From contig DASYSL010000100.1 of the NCBI GenBank assembly GCA_036003365.1, positions 1 through 13,141 of the forward strand: a DNA stretch of 13,141 nt, given 5' to 3'. Below are positions 5,519-13,141 of this stretch, piece after piece (positions within the stretch are counted from its first letter, which is position 1; each line of letters opens with the position of its first letter). The position numbers and the translations under genes are program-made. The stretch is from DASYSL01 sp036003365 (GTDB taxonomy: Bacteria; Eisenbacteria; RBG-16-71-46; DASYSL01). The notes below the pieces were generated by a model that made no database searches, was not told where the DNA came from, and saw only the letters and a list, made by a program, of their open reading frames with translations.

Positions 5519-8500
5519 GTTCGCACCTCGTGGCCCGCGCGCCGCTTTGGCGCTTTTTTTCCACTGAGATCATGGATGGTCCTCGTCTGGGCGCTGGTTC
5601 CCGCCGCCGCGCACGCGGTCACGGCGCCACCGAGTGGCGAGCCCGCTGAAATCCCCCGGCCTTCACGCGCCTGGACCCCTGCGGGCTACAACCCGGCGCC
5701 CGAAGCACAACAACTCGAACAGTTGATGCGGGCGGGTCTCGCGCCCCAAGCGGTCCCCGGTCTCACACCGGCGCAGCGGTCTTTGGGCGAGGGTCCGCGC
5801 GACGCGCGGCTCTCGAATGCTCGCCAGGCGCTGGCCGCACTGCGTGCCCGCCCGGGCATGAGCGCCGAAGCGGTCTGGGACGAGCGTTTGGGCACGGCGC
5901 ATCGCGTCCGCGCATCAGGACTGAGCGTGGGGCGCGGCTTTGATCTCAAGACCGCTGGCGGCGCCGAAGCCGCGGCACGCGCCTTCGTTCGCGACCATGC
6001 CGATCTCCTCACCGGCGGCGAAGCACCGAGCCCGGCCGACATGCCGCTCGTGGCCGCGCATCGCGTGGGTGCGCTGTGGCTCCTCGTCTTTGGCCAGCGG
6101 TGGCATGGTTTAGAAGTGCTCGATGGGCGTGTCGACGTCCGCCTGCGCCAGGACGGATCGGTGCCGCTCTTCGGCTCGAGCTGGTACGCGGCCGCCAGCG
6201 CGGCCAGCGATCAGCCCGGTGTTCAAGCCAGTGCCGCCATGGGTGTGGCGCGCGCAAGCCTCGGGCGCTCGGTGCGCGATCTGGGAAGCGATCTGGCTTT
6301 GCTGCCCGTCGACGGTGCGGCGGGGATCGACTTCCGCCTCGTCTATCGCGTGCATCAGAAGAGCGACGCCCCTCCCGGCCAGTGGACGACGTACGTCGAC
6401 GCCGCTGACAGCCGTGTTTGGGCGCGCGAGAGCGACCTGCGCTACGTCGACGTGAGCGGGACGGTCACCGGATCGATCCTCCCCTACACGTACACGGATC
6501 CCTTCGTCACCGCGAACCTGAAGCAGGCGGTGGTGTGGCGCGCCGCCGATTCCACCTTTGCGGCCACCAACGGCAGCTACACCCTGACGGGTGCGGCGCC
6601 CGGCGAGTCCTTGTGGACGGCTTTCCGCTCGTCCTTCCTCGAAGTGGTGAACAACGCCGGGCGCAATTCGCGCCTCGGCGGCGTGGCGCCGGGCCCGGTC
6701 AACTTCAACTGGGCGCCGGCTACGAGCGACACCGCCGAGCGCAATGTGTTCTTCCAGGCGCTGCAGGCGCACGCCTACATCAAGGCTCTCGATCCCGGTT
6801 TCACGGGCCTGGATTATCGCGTGCCCGCCAACATCAACATCCCGGCCACCTGCAACGCGTTCTGGGATGGGCAAAGCATCAACTTCTATTCGTACGGCGG
6901 CGGCTGCCCGAACACCGGTGACATCGCCGACGTCATCTTTCACGAGTACGGCCATGGCATCACGCAATTCACGTGGGCGCCCAACGGGCCCAACGGCGCC
7001 ATGCACGAGGGCTTGTCGGACTATTACGCCGCCACCATGACGCGCAATTCGCACATCGGCGTCAATTTCCGCGGCCCGGGAACCTTCCTGCGCAACACGC
7101 AGAACACGGTCGCGCTGCCGGCCAACTCGTGCAACGGCGAGGTACACTGCGTCGGCAACGCGGTCTCGGGTGCGCTCTGGGACATGCAGTCGAACTTGAT
7201 CGCGGCTCTGGCCGACTCCAACGCGGGACGCGCCAAGGCCGACTCGCTCTTCCACTACGCGGGCTACGGCGGCGCCTTCTGGTTCGACGACTACCTGCTC
7301 GACGTGCTCGCCGTCGCCGACAACGACGGTACATTGCTCAACGGCACACCGTTCTTCGGTCAGATCTGCTCAGCGTTCACGGCGCACGGCTTCGTGTGTC
7401 CGGATACGACGAGCGGACCCTGGATCACGCACACGCCGCTGCCCGACTCGGATCCGACCGCGTCACCGTTCACCGTGACGGCCAATCTGGGCTCGTTCGC
7501 GGGCGCGCTCGCGGCCGGCGGGCAATCGATCCATTACCGCTACAACGGCGGGCTGTGGGACACGGCACCGCTCAACCCGGTCTCGGGCACGCAATATCAG
7601 GGTCAGATCCCCGCGCCCCCGGGCGGCGGGCGTGTCGACTACTATCTCGACAACCGTGACGCGGGCGGCTTGCGGGCCACGTTGCCCAAGAACGCGCCGA
7701 CTTCCTTCTTCACGTTCTACATCGGCACCCTGAGCACCGTGTTCGCCGACGACATGGAGATCGATCGCGGCTGGACGCCGACGACGAGCGCCTCGACCGG
7801 CCGCTGGCAGCGCGTCGATCCCAACGGCACGAGCGACACCGGCTTCTTCTTCCAGACCGAGGACGATCACACGCCGGGCGCGGGAGTGTTCTGCTGGGTG
7901 ACGGGCGACACGACCGCCGGCCTCGACCCCGGCGTCGACGACATCGATGGCGGCTGCGTGCAGCTGGTCTCGCCGCGCTGGGATCTCTCCGCTGCCAACA
8001 ACGCGCGGCTTTCGTTCTGGCGTTGGTACACCGACGAGACGGCGTATGACGACACGCTGCACTTCGATGTCTCCTCCGACGACGGCGCCACCTGGACGCC
8101 GCTGAGCCAGATCGAATTCACGCACAACGACTGGGAGCAGGATTCGTTCGACCTGGGCAGCGTCATCCCGCTCACCTCGCAAGTGCGCATGCGCGTGCGC
8201 GCCTGCGATCGCGCGGGCGGGTCGCTGGTCGAAGCGGCGCTCGACGACGTGCTGCTCACCTCGCGCGTCTTCTCCTTGGTGGCGGTGGGGCCACCCGGCG
8301 CGTCGAGCGGTCCGCTCCGACTCGCGCTCGAGAGTCCCTATCCTCTGCCCAGCGCCGGACCGACCACCGTGTTCTTCACCGTGCCCGGCAACGCCGGCGC
8401 TCCGGTGCGCGCGAGCTTGCGTCTGTACGACGCGCGCGGACGCCTGGTGCGCACGCTGCGTGATGGCGAGCTTCCGGCCGGCCGCACCAGCGTGACCTGG

Positions 8501-8605
8501 GACGGCTTGGACGGCTCGGGCCGCCGCGCTGTGGCAGGTGCATATCTCCTCCGCTTCGAAGCAGGGGGACAATGGGCGTCGGAAAAGCTGGTGCTGACGC
8601 GATAG
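5516..8605 (+). CDS. Secreted zinc metallopeptidase (HExxH gluzincin, M36/M4-like) with C-terminal FlgD-type Ig domain, paralogue 1
   Basis: 1029 residues from the TTG chosen by its ribosome-binding site (1037 from the GTG at 5492). Signal peptide: Arg-rich n-region (residues 3-18), core MVLVWALVPAAAHA, cleavage near 34. Propeptide about 45-310 opens with EIPRPSRAW and includes an FTP/PepSY-like stretch (LVFGQRWHGLEVLDGRVDV). Catalytic domain about 320-632: HEYGH at 476-480 (zinc ligands and catalytic Glu) and HEGLSD, whose Glu 498, 18 residues on, is the expected third zinc ligand. The GEVH-x7-SGALWD stretch at 541-557 holds a likely active-site His (544) flanked by Cys 539 and 545; Cys 446 and 464 precede HEYGH. 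Then an Ig-like module (about 640-740), a MAM-like jelly-roll (about 745-917, ending SLVEAALDDV) and a FlgD-type Ig domain (about 935-1029) ending EKLVLTR, like a type A sorting tail. It probably degrades extracellular protein. Its stop overlaps the next gene by 34 bp. M36 versus another gluzincin family is uncertain. Confidence 0.9.
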   Translation: MVRTSWPARRFGAFFPLRSWMVLVWALVPAAAHAVTAPPSGEPAEIPRPSRAWTPAGYNPAPEAQQLEQLMRAGLAPQAVPGLTPAQRSLGEGPRDARLSNARQALAALRARPGMSAEAVWDERLGTAHRVRASGLSVGRGFDLKTAGGAEAAARAFVRDHADLLTGGEAPSPADMPLVAAHRVGALWLLVFGQRWHGLEVLDGRVDVRLRQDGSVPLFGSSWYAAASAASDQPGVQASAAMGVARASLGRSVRDLGSDLALLPVDGAAGIDFRLVYRVHQKSDAPPGQWTTYVDAADSRVWARESDLRYVDVSGTVTGSILPYTYTDPFVTANLKQAVVWRAADSTFAATNGSYTLTGAAPGESLWTAFRSSFLEVVNNAGRNSRLGGVAPGPVNFNWAPATSDTAERNVFFQALQAHAYIKALDPGFTGLDYRVPANINIPATCNAFWDGQSINFYSYGGGCPNTGDIADVIFHEYGHGITQFTWAPNGPNGAMHEGLSDYYAATMTRNSHIGVNFRGPGTFLRNTQNTVALPANSCNGEVHCVGNAVSGALWDMQSNLIAALADSNAGRAKADSLFHYAGYGGAFWFDDYLLDVLAVADNDGTLLNGTPFFGQICSAFTAHGFVCPDTTSGPWITHTPLPDSDPTASPFTVTANLGSFAGALAAGGQSIHYRYNGGLWDTAPLNPVSGTQYQGQIPAPPGGGRVDYYLDNRDAGGLRATLPKNAPTSFFTFYIGTLSTVFADDMEIDRGWTPTTSASTGRWQRVDPNGTSDTGFFFQTEDDHTPGAGVFCWVTGDTTAGLDPGVDDIDGGCVQLVSPRWDLSAANNARLSFWRWYTDETAYDDTLHFDVSSDDGATWTPLSQIEFTHNDWEQDSFDLGSVIPLTSQVRMRVRACDRAGGSLVEAALDDVLLTSRVFSLVAVGPPGASSGPLRLALESPYPLPSAGPTTVFFTVPGNAGAPVRASLRLYDARGRLVRTLRDGELPAGRTSVTWDGLDGSGRRAVAGAYLLRFEAGGQWASEKLVLTR
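5539..5560 (+). terminator. Intrinsic-terminator-like hairpin inside the first codons of the peptidase gene
   Basis: An all-GC 5-bp stem (GCGCC at 5539-5543, GGCGC at 5549-5553) with a 5-base loop is followed directly by seven T. It lies in the sense orientation, 23 bp after the TTG start, in codons 8-15. A translating ribosome would cover it, so it could work as an attenuator that stops untranslated transcripts. The stem is short, so function is unproven. Confidence 0.35.
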
Positions 8606-11600
8606 GCCGGATCGTCCCGGCCGCGCTCTTCCTGCTCGCCGCCTGCGGCGCGCCGGCGCACGCGTTCACCACGGCGCGCGCGTCGGCGGCGTCGGCAGCG
8701 GCGGCGGTGACTTCTCCCGTGGAAATCCCCCGCCCCTCGCGCGCCTGGGTGCCCCAAGGAGAGGCGCCGACCTCCGAGAGCTGGCGATTGCGCGTCACCG
8801 GCGGTCCCGGGCGACTCGGACGCGCGTTGCTTCCGGATTATGTCACCCAGTGCGATCAGATCGGCGCCGATGGCGAAACCGAGGGCAGCGACGCCGATCT
8901 CGGCACGGTTGCGCCCGCGCCCATGCAGGCGGCGTGGCGCGCATTCACGGCCGAGCCCGGCGTGCGCGGTGACGTGCGCTGGAACAGGGTGACCGGCATG
9001 CCGCACCGCGCCTGGACGAGCGGCGTGCGCCTCTTGAGCCAACCCCTGCTCACGCAAGAAGCCGTGGAGAGCGCCGCGCGCCCCTTCTTGCGCGAGCAGT
9101 CGTCGCTTTTACTCGCGGGCGAGGACGCAAGCGCCGACGATCTCCCGCTCCTCAAGGCGCATCGCGTGGGCGACGTGTGGTTCCTGGTTTTCGGGCAGCG
9201 CTGGCATGGGCTCGAAGTCGTGGACGGACGTGTCGATCTGCGCGTGCGTGTCACCGGCGAGGTGGTGCTCTTCGGCTCCGACTGGTTCCCCGGGGTGAGT
9301 GCGCGCACCACGCCGCTCGTGAACGCCACCGTGGCCGCGGCGGTGGCGCGGGCGGGCGTCGGCTTCCGCACGGGCATCGATCGCGCCGGCGGCGCCGACC
9401 TGGCGATCTTGCCGGTGCCCGACGGCTTCCGCGTGGGCTACCGCCTCGTGCACCGCGTGCGCCTCTCGACCCAGAATCCGCCCGGGGAGTGGACGACGTA
9501 CGTGGACGCCGAGGACGGGCGCGTGTGGGCGCGCGAGAACGCGGTGCGCTGGGCCGCCACCACCGACGGCGGCGTGCAGGGCGCCATCTTGCCGCGCACC
9601 TGGACCAACGCGTTCCAGACACGCCCCTTCGCGGCCGAGGAAGTGTGGCGCAACGCCGACACGACGACGACTTCGCCCGGCGGCGACTGGAGCTTCGCCG
9701 GGCGCGCCCCGCACGACACCGTGTTCACGCGCTTCCGCTCACCCCTGCTTCGCATTCGCAATCAGGCGCGCGGCGACGTCATCCTGGCCGGTCGCGCGCA
9801 CCCGCCATCGCGCCCGCTCGACTTCGAGTGGACCGACGCCAACAGCGACACCGCCGAGCGCAACGCCTATTACCACGCGTTGGCGGCGCACGCGCGCATC
9901 AAGGCGCTCGATCCCTCGTTCACCGGCATGGATTACCGCGTGCCCTGCAACGTGAACCTCGACTTCAGCGCCTGCAACGCGTTCTGGGACGGCTTCGGCC
10001 TCAACTTCTTCGCCACCGGCGCGGGCTGCGCCAACATGGCGGCGATCGCCGACGTCGTGATCCACGAGTACGGCCACGGCATCACGCAGCACACGTACGA
10101 TCCGCTGCTGCCCAACCCCGGCATGAACGAGGCGTTCTCGGACTACTTCGCGGCCTCGGCGCTCGACGATCCGGTGATCGGGCGCGACCTCGAGGGCCCG
10201 GGCACGTACGTGCGCCGGCTCGAGAACGACGCGCAGCTGCTCGACGTGAATTGCGATGGCGAGCCGCACTGCCTTTCGCTCGCCACCTCGGGCGCCCTGT
10301 GGGACATGCGCAAGGCCTTCGTCACGGCACTCGGGCCGGCGGGCGTGGGCAAGGCCGACTCGCTCTGGCACTTCGCGGGCTACGGCGCCGCCTACTGGAA
10401 CGACGACTACCTGCTCGATCTCCTCGTGATCGACGACGACGACGGCACGCTGCTCGATGGCACCCCTTCCTACGCGATCCTCCATCCGGCGTTCACGCGC
10501 CACGGCTTCCTCTATCCCGAGCCCGTGGTCGGGGCGTGGATCGATCACGCGCCGATCGCCGACGCCGAGCCGTCGCCCTCGACCTACACGGTATCCGCCG
10601 CCATGGGCTCCTCGTTCGGTGCGCTCGCGACCGCGCTCCTGCACTACCGCGTGAACGGCGGCGGGTGGACCGACCAGGCGCTCACCGCCTCGGGCGTGCA
10701 CTACAGCGGCACGCTCCCGGCTCTGCCCCACGGCGGCGCGATCGACTACTGGCTCGAAGCCCGTGACGGCTCCGGCCACGCCGCCTTCTCGCCGCCCGAC
10801 GCTCCCGACCACTTGCATTCGTTCCACATCGGCCGGCTGCGCACGTTGTCGTACGACGACTTCACGCGCGACAACGGCTGGTACCCGGGCGACGACCGGC
10901 CCAACTCGCTCGGCGGCTGGCGGCGCGTCGATCCCTTCGGCACCAAGGTGGGCTCGTTCCGCATCGCTCCCGAGAACGACGCCAGCGGCACCGATCATGT
11001 CTGCTGGGTGACCGGTGACACGCTGAACGTGGGTGTGAGCGTGGCCGCAGCCGACATCGACGACGGCTGCACGTCTCTGTGGTCGCCGCGCTTCGATCTT
11101 TCGGGCGTGGGCAACGCGCGCGTCACGTACTGGCGCTGGTTCACCGACGAGTTCGCCTACGACGACACCCTGTGGATCGAGGCCTCGGGTGACGACGGCG
11201 CCACCTGGGCGGTGCTCGAGGGCCAACCGTTCACGCAGAACTTCTGGCGCGAGCGCTCGTTCGATCTCGGCTCGGTGATCCCGCTCACCGACAGGGTCCG
11301 GATCCGCGTCACCGCGTGCGACATCTGCCAGCCCTCGCTCACCGAAGCCGCCTTCGACGACATCTCGTTCACCACGCGTGACACGGTCCCTGCGCAAGCG
11401 CACGTGGCCATGCTCGAGCCCGAGACGGCGACGGCGCGCAAACGGTATGATCTGGCGCTGGCTCTGGGCTCATCGTCACCGGCGCGCGGACCGTCGGCGA
11501 TTCGCTTCACCGTGCCGGGCACGGACGGGGACGCCGCGGTTCCCGTGCACCTGTTCGTGGTCGACATGCGCGGACGCATCGTCAGCACGCTGGTGCGCGA

Positions 11601-11739
11601 TTCCATGCGCCCGGGCGAAGCGCGCGTGACCTGGAGCGGCGCCGACCCGTCGGGCCGCCAGGTCGCGCCCGGGATCTACGCCGCGCGGCTGGAAGCCGGC
11701 GGCCGTTCCACCACTCTCAAGATCGTGAGGATGCCATGA
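8572..11739 (+). CDS. Secreted zinc metallopeptidase (HExxH gluzincin, M36/M4-like) with C-terminal FlgD-type Ig domain, paralogue 2
   Basis: 1055 residues, co-linear with the preceding gene product over almost its whole length, so a tandem duplicate. The ATG at 8572 follows AGGGGGACA and lies inside the end of the first gene (34-bp overlap in another frame); no other suitable start is seen. Signal peptide: core IVPAALFLLAACGAPAHA. The LAAC sequence (22-25) is also a lipobox, so lipoprotein processing at Cys25 competes with cleavage after AHA31. EIPRPSRAW recurs at 51-59. Catalytic domain about 330-640: HEYGH at 498-502, NEAFSD with Glu520 as expected third ligand (as in M4), CDGEPHC at 561-567 with likely active-site His566, and Cys468/Cys486 before HEYGH. 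Ig-like module about 655-753, MAM-like jelly-roll about 757-935 (ends PSLTEAAFDDI), FlgD-type domain about 960-1055 ending LKIVRMP. In 31 residues from HEYGH, 20 are identical to paralogue 1; propeptides and the region after the signal differ more. Confidence 0.9.
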   Translation: MGVGKAGADAIGRIVPAALFLLAACGAPAHAFTTARASAASAAAAVTSPVEIPRPSRAWVPQGEAPTSESWRLRVTGGPGRLGRALLPDYVTQCDQIGADGETEGSDADLGTVAPAPMQAAWRAFTAEPGVRGDVRWNRVTGMPHRAWTSGVRLLSQPLLTQEAVESAARPFLREQSSLLLAGEDASADDLPLLKAHRVGDVWFLVFGQRWHGLEVVDGRVDLRVRVTGEVVLFGSDWFPGVSARTTPLVNATVAAAVARAGVGFRTGIDRAGGADLAILPVPDGFRVGYRLVHRVRLSTQNPPGEWTTYVDAEDGRVWARENAVRWAATTDGGVQGAILPRTWTNAFQTRPFAAEEVWRNADTTTTSPGGDWSFAGRAPHDTVFTRFRSPLLRIRNQARGDVILAGRAHPPSRPLDFEWTDANSDTAERNAYYHALAAHARIKALDPSFTGMDYRVPCNVNLDFSACNAFWDGFGLNFFATGAGCANMAAIADVVIHEYGHGITQHTYDPLLPNPGMNEAFSDYFAASALDDPVIGRDLEGPGTYVRRLENDAQLLDVNCDGEPHCLSLATSGALWDMRKAFVTALGPAGVGKADSLWHFAGYGAAYWNDDYLLDLLVIDDDDGTLLDGTPSYAILHPAFTRHGFLYPEPVVGAWIDHAPIADAEPSPSTYTVSAAMGSSFGALATALLHYRVNGGGWTDQALTASGVHYSGTLPALPHGGAIDYWLEARDGSGHAAFSPPDAPDHLHSFHIGRLRTLSYDDFTRDNGWYPGDDRPNSLGGWRRVDPFGTKVGSFRIAPENDASGTDHVCWVTGDTLNVGVSVAAADIDDGCTSLWSPRFDLSGVGNARVTYWRWFTDEFAYDDTLWIEASGDDGATWAVLEGQPFTQNFWRERSFDLGSVIPLTDRVRIRVTACDICQPSLTEAAFDDISFTTRDTVPAQAHVAMLEPETATARKRYDLALALGSSSPARGPSAIRFTVPGTDGDAAVPVHLFVVDMRGRIVSTLVRDSMRPGEARVTWSGADPSGRQVAPGIYAARLEAGGRSTTLKIVRMP

Positions 11740-12644
11740 CGTCGTTTCGCCCCGTCGCGCTCGCCGCGCTTTCGATGGTCGCCCTCGCCGCCGTCTCGCA
11801 GGCCGGCGTGGTGCGCGGCGTCGTGCTCGAGACGAACAGCGGGCGCCCGGTGCAGGGCGCACGCGTGTACACCTTCCTTCCCGGCCAGGCGAACACGGTC
11901 TACTCGCAAACCCTGGGCGATAGCGCCGGCGTGTTCTGGCTGATGAAGGTGCCGGCGGGCGTGATCACCGTCCGCGTCCAGGCGCCGGGACATGACCAGT
12001 GGGCGGGATCGGTGTCGATGGGTGGCGAGACGGACACCGAAAAGGTGAGCGTGCGCCTGAACCGCGTGGCGGCCCCGGGCGCGGCCTTGGGCGTGATCAC
12101 GGCGGAGGGCGGCACCAAGCCGGGACTCCACGCGCACGTTCGGGTGAAGGGCAGCGATATGGATGCCTTGGCGGACTCGAGCGGGGAATTCGTGCTCTAC
12201 GGCATCCCGGTGGGGCCCCAGACGCTCCAGTTCGTGGCGCTGGGCTACGACCCGGTGAACGTGCCGGTGGTCGCCGAGGAAGGGCGAAACTTGGTCCTGC
12301 ACGCCGACCTGGGGCATTCGCTGGTGTCGGGTGGTCCTGCGCCCAAGCCGGTGCCGGTCGCGGCCCTCGCCGATACCGTGGTGAACTTGCGCTTCGACGT
12401 TTCCGACACCACCACGGTTCCCCACGTGCACGGCGCGGTCCCGGTGCGCCACGTGAAGATCGAGATCATGAGCGGCGACAAGTTGGTGCGCAACTTGATG
12501 GATTGGAACGCGGGCCCGGGCGCCTACACGGTGCCCTGGGACGGCCGCGACGACACCGGCAAGGTCGTGCCCGCCGGCACCTATCGCTTTCGACGCACGG
12601 TCAGTCCCGACCCTCCGGTCGAGGGCGACATCGTCAAGAAGTAG
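11736..12644 (+). CDS. Exported protein with two carboxypeptidase-regulatory-like domains and a FlgD-type C-terminal domain
   Basis: 302 residues. Signal peptide: MTSFRPVALAALSMVALAAV, cleavage after SQA (23). Domain 1 (about 24-108) is a CarboxypepD_reg-like beta-sandwich: GVVRGVVLETNSGRPVQGARV, then GDSAGVFWLMKVPAGVITVR. Domain 2 (about 115-192) repeats it: LADSSGEFVLYGIPVGPQTL, then FVALGYDPV. Residues about 230-290 form a FlgD-type Ig module (VKIEIMSGDKLVRNL...YTVPWDGRDDTGKVVPAGTYRFRR), related to the ends of both upstream peptidases but ending VEGDIVKK without the Lys-aliphatic tail seen there. No catalytic motif is seen; a binding, scaffold or accessory role on the cell surface is inferred. 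The ATG overlaps the stop of the second peptidase gene (ATGA at 11736-11739) and has GAGG five bases upstream, so it is the third gene of the operon. Confidence 0.85.
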   Translation: MTSFRPVALAALSMVALAAVSQAGVVRGVVLETNSGRPVQGARVYTFLPGQANTVYSQTLGDSAGVFWLMKVPAGVITVRVQAPGHDQWAGSVSMGGETDTEKVSVRLNRVAAPGAALGVITAEGGTKPGLHAHVRVKGSDMDALADSSGEFVLYGIPVGPQTLQFVALGYDPVNVPVVAEEGRNLVLHADLGHSLVSGGPAPKPVPVAALADTVVNLRFDVSDTTTVPHVHGAVPVRHVKIEIMSGDKLVRNLMDWNAGPGAYTVPWDGRDDTGKVVPAGTYRFRRTVSPDPPVEGDIVKK

Positions 12645-12661
12645 GTAGGCGCTTTCGGCCC

Positions 12662-12767
12662 CAACATGCGCCAGCGCATACTCAACATGCGCCAGCGCAT
12701 GCTCGGCCGGTGGCCCTTATGGACCCTCAACATGCGCCAGCGCATGTCGGAATGTGCGGCAGAGCAT
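12662..12767. repeat. Palindromic repeat array, three exact and one decayed copy
   Basis: The 14-bp element ATGCGCCAGCGCAT (6-bp arms around CA) occurs at 12666-12679, 12687-12700 and 12732-12745, each preceded by CAAC (CTCAAC for copies 2 and 3). A fourth, ATGTGCGGCAGAGCAT at 12752-12767, has substitutions and two extra bases. Copies 1 and 2 are 21 bp apart, copies 2 and 3 are 45 bp apart. The array fills most of the 139-bp gap between the convergent ends of the plus-strand operon and trpB. No T-tracts follow. It could be a bidirectional 3'-end structure, a REP-like element or a protein-binding array. Confidence 0.8.
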
Positions 12768-12783
12768 GCTGCCCTGATCGAAA

Positions 12784-13141
12784 TCACCCCGCCAAAGGCC
12801 CGTAGCCCTCGCGCTTGACGCGCTCGACCTCGGCCACGTCCTTGTCGCCGCGGCCCGAGAGATTGACGACCACCACCGAGCCAGGCGCGATCTGGCGCGC
12901 CTCGCGCGCCAGCCACGCCAGAGCGTGCGACGATTCCAGGGCCGGCAGGATCCCCTCGGTCCGGCTCAGGCGGTCGAAGGCCGCCACCGCTTCCTCATCG
13001 GTGACCCACTCGTAGCGGACACGCCCGCGGTCGTGGAGGTGCGCGTGCTCCGGGCCGAGGGCCGGATAATCGAGACCGGCCGACACCGAGTGGGTCTCCC
13101 GCACCTGCCCATTGGCGTCCTGGAGCACGTAGGTCTGCGTG
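12784..13141 (-). CDS. trpB: Tryptophan synthase beta chain, C-terminal 118 residues
   Basis: The gene enters from the right edge; the visible part begins TQTYVLQDANGQVRETHSVS. TrpB makes L-tryptophan from indole and serine using PLP, in a complex with TrpA. Diagnostic pieces are HSVSAGLDYPALGPEHAHL, then EGILPALESSHALAW (with the Glu that contacts the substrate ring) and VVVNLSGRGDKDV, whose Ser binds the pyridine nitrogen of PLP. All key residues in this part are intact and the C-terminus (REGYGPLAG) is of ordinary length. The next gene downstream would be outside the minus-strand context here: after the stop comes only the palindromic repeat array and the convergent operon, so trpA does not follow trpB directly. 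Confidence 0.95.
   Translation of the reverse strand, partial: TQTYVLQDANGQVRETHSVSAGLDYPALGPEHAHLHDRGRVRYEWVTDEEAVAAFDRLSRTEGILPALESSHALAWLAREARQIAPGSVVVVNLSGRGDKDVAEVERVKREGYGPLAG

Noticed and set aside
5553..5560. T7 tract as a phase-variation switch
   Set aside because: Seven bases is short for slippage-based switching; there is no evidence of length variants. The terminator-like reading explains the position better.
9177..10766. 529-codon plus-strand frame inside the second peptidase gene
   Set aside because: Arg/His-rich low-complexity translation in the +1-shifted frame of a solid coding region; a shadow frame.
9739..11403. Long antisense open frame (554 codons) opposite the second peptidase, and similar ones opposite the first
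   Set aside because: GC-rich third positions produce long empty antisense frames; the translations are Arg/Val/Gly/Glu-rich without domains, while the plus-strand protein is clearly conserved with its paralogue.
12662..12767. Possible CRISPR array
   Set aside because: Only three exact copies of a 14-bp palindrome (18 bp with CAAC) at irregular distances of 21 and 45 bp; no uniform spacers and no cas genes.
12581..12916. Minus-strand open frame with MRWRML repeats
   Set aside because: The peptide repeat is just the palindromic DNA repeat translated; the frame runs across the end of two well-supported genes and has no ribosome-binding site.

Overview
The window is GC-rich bacterial DNA with tightly packed genes and several 4-base ATGA overlaps. 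The three plus-strand secreted proteins end in FlgD-type Ig-like domains. That C-terminal style is common in uncultivated FCB-group and neighbouring lineages; with the high GC it suggests something like Candidatus Eisenbacteria. This assignment is an inference from style, not from a marker gene.

Layout. Minus strand, read right to left from about 5.4 kb to 1: tRNA-Arg(CCG) with its own promoter; a UbiE/MenG-type methyltransferase; a translationally coupled two-helix membrane protein; a GAF-GGDEF diguanylate cyclase behind a textbook-spaced sigma-54 promoter; a secreted HEAT-like protein of clearly lower GC directly downstream of it; a 284-bp gap with a cluster of GC-rich palindromes, a good sigma-70 promoter and an operator-like palindrome; a Gfo/Idh/MocA oxidoreductase; and, overlapping it by 4 bp, the first 36 codons of a hexapeptide-repeat acyltransferase. 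The last two look like part of a nucleotide-sugar (surface polysaccharide) cluster that continues to the left.

Plus strand, 5.45 to 12.65 kb: a three-gene operon of exported proteins. Two are tandem paralogous zinc metallopeptidases of about 1030-1055 residues, each with propeptide, HEYGH catalytic domain, beta-sandwich modules and FlgD-like C-terminus. The third is a smaller protein with two carboxypeptidase-regulatory-like domains and a FlgD-like domain. The reading frames overlap by 34 and 4 bp. An extended -10 promoter lies upstream, divergent from the tRNA promoter. A terminator-like hairpin with a T7 tract sits inside the first 15 codons of the first peptidase.

Right end: a convergent intergenic region holds three exact copies and one decayed copy of a 14-bp palindromic repeat, followed by the 3' part of trpB on the minus strand.

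The most unusual parts are the tandem metallopeptidase operon, with its leader hairpin and a Cys-flanked putative catalytic His in both enzymes, and the sigma-54/diguanylate cyclase/AT-richer secreted-protein unit. No CRISPR array, insertion sequence, prophage or recognisable defence system was seen.
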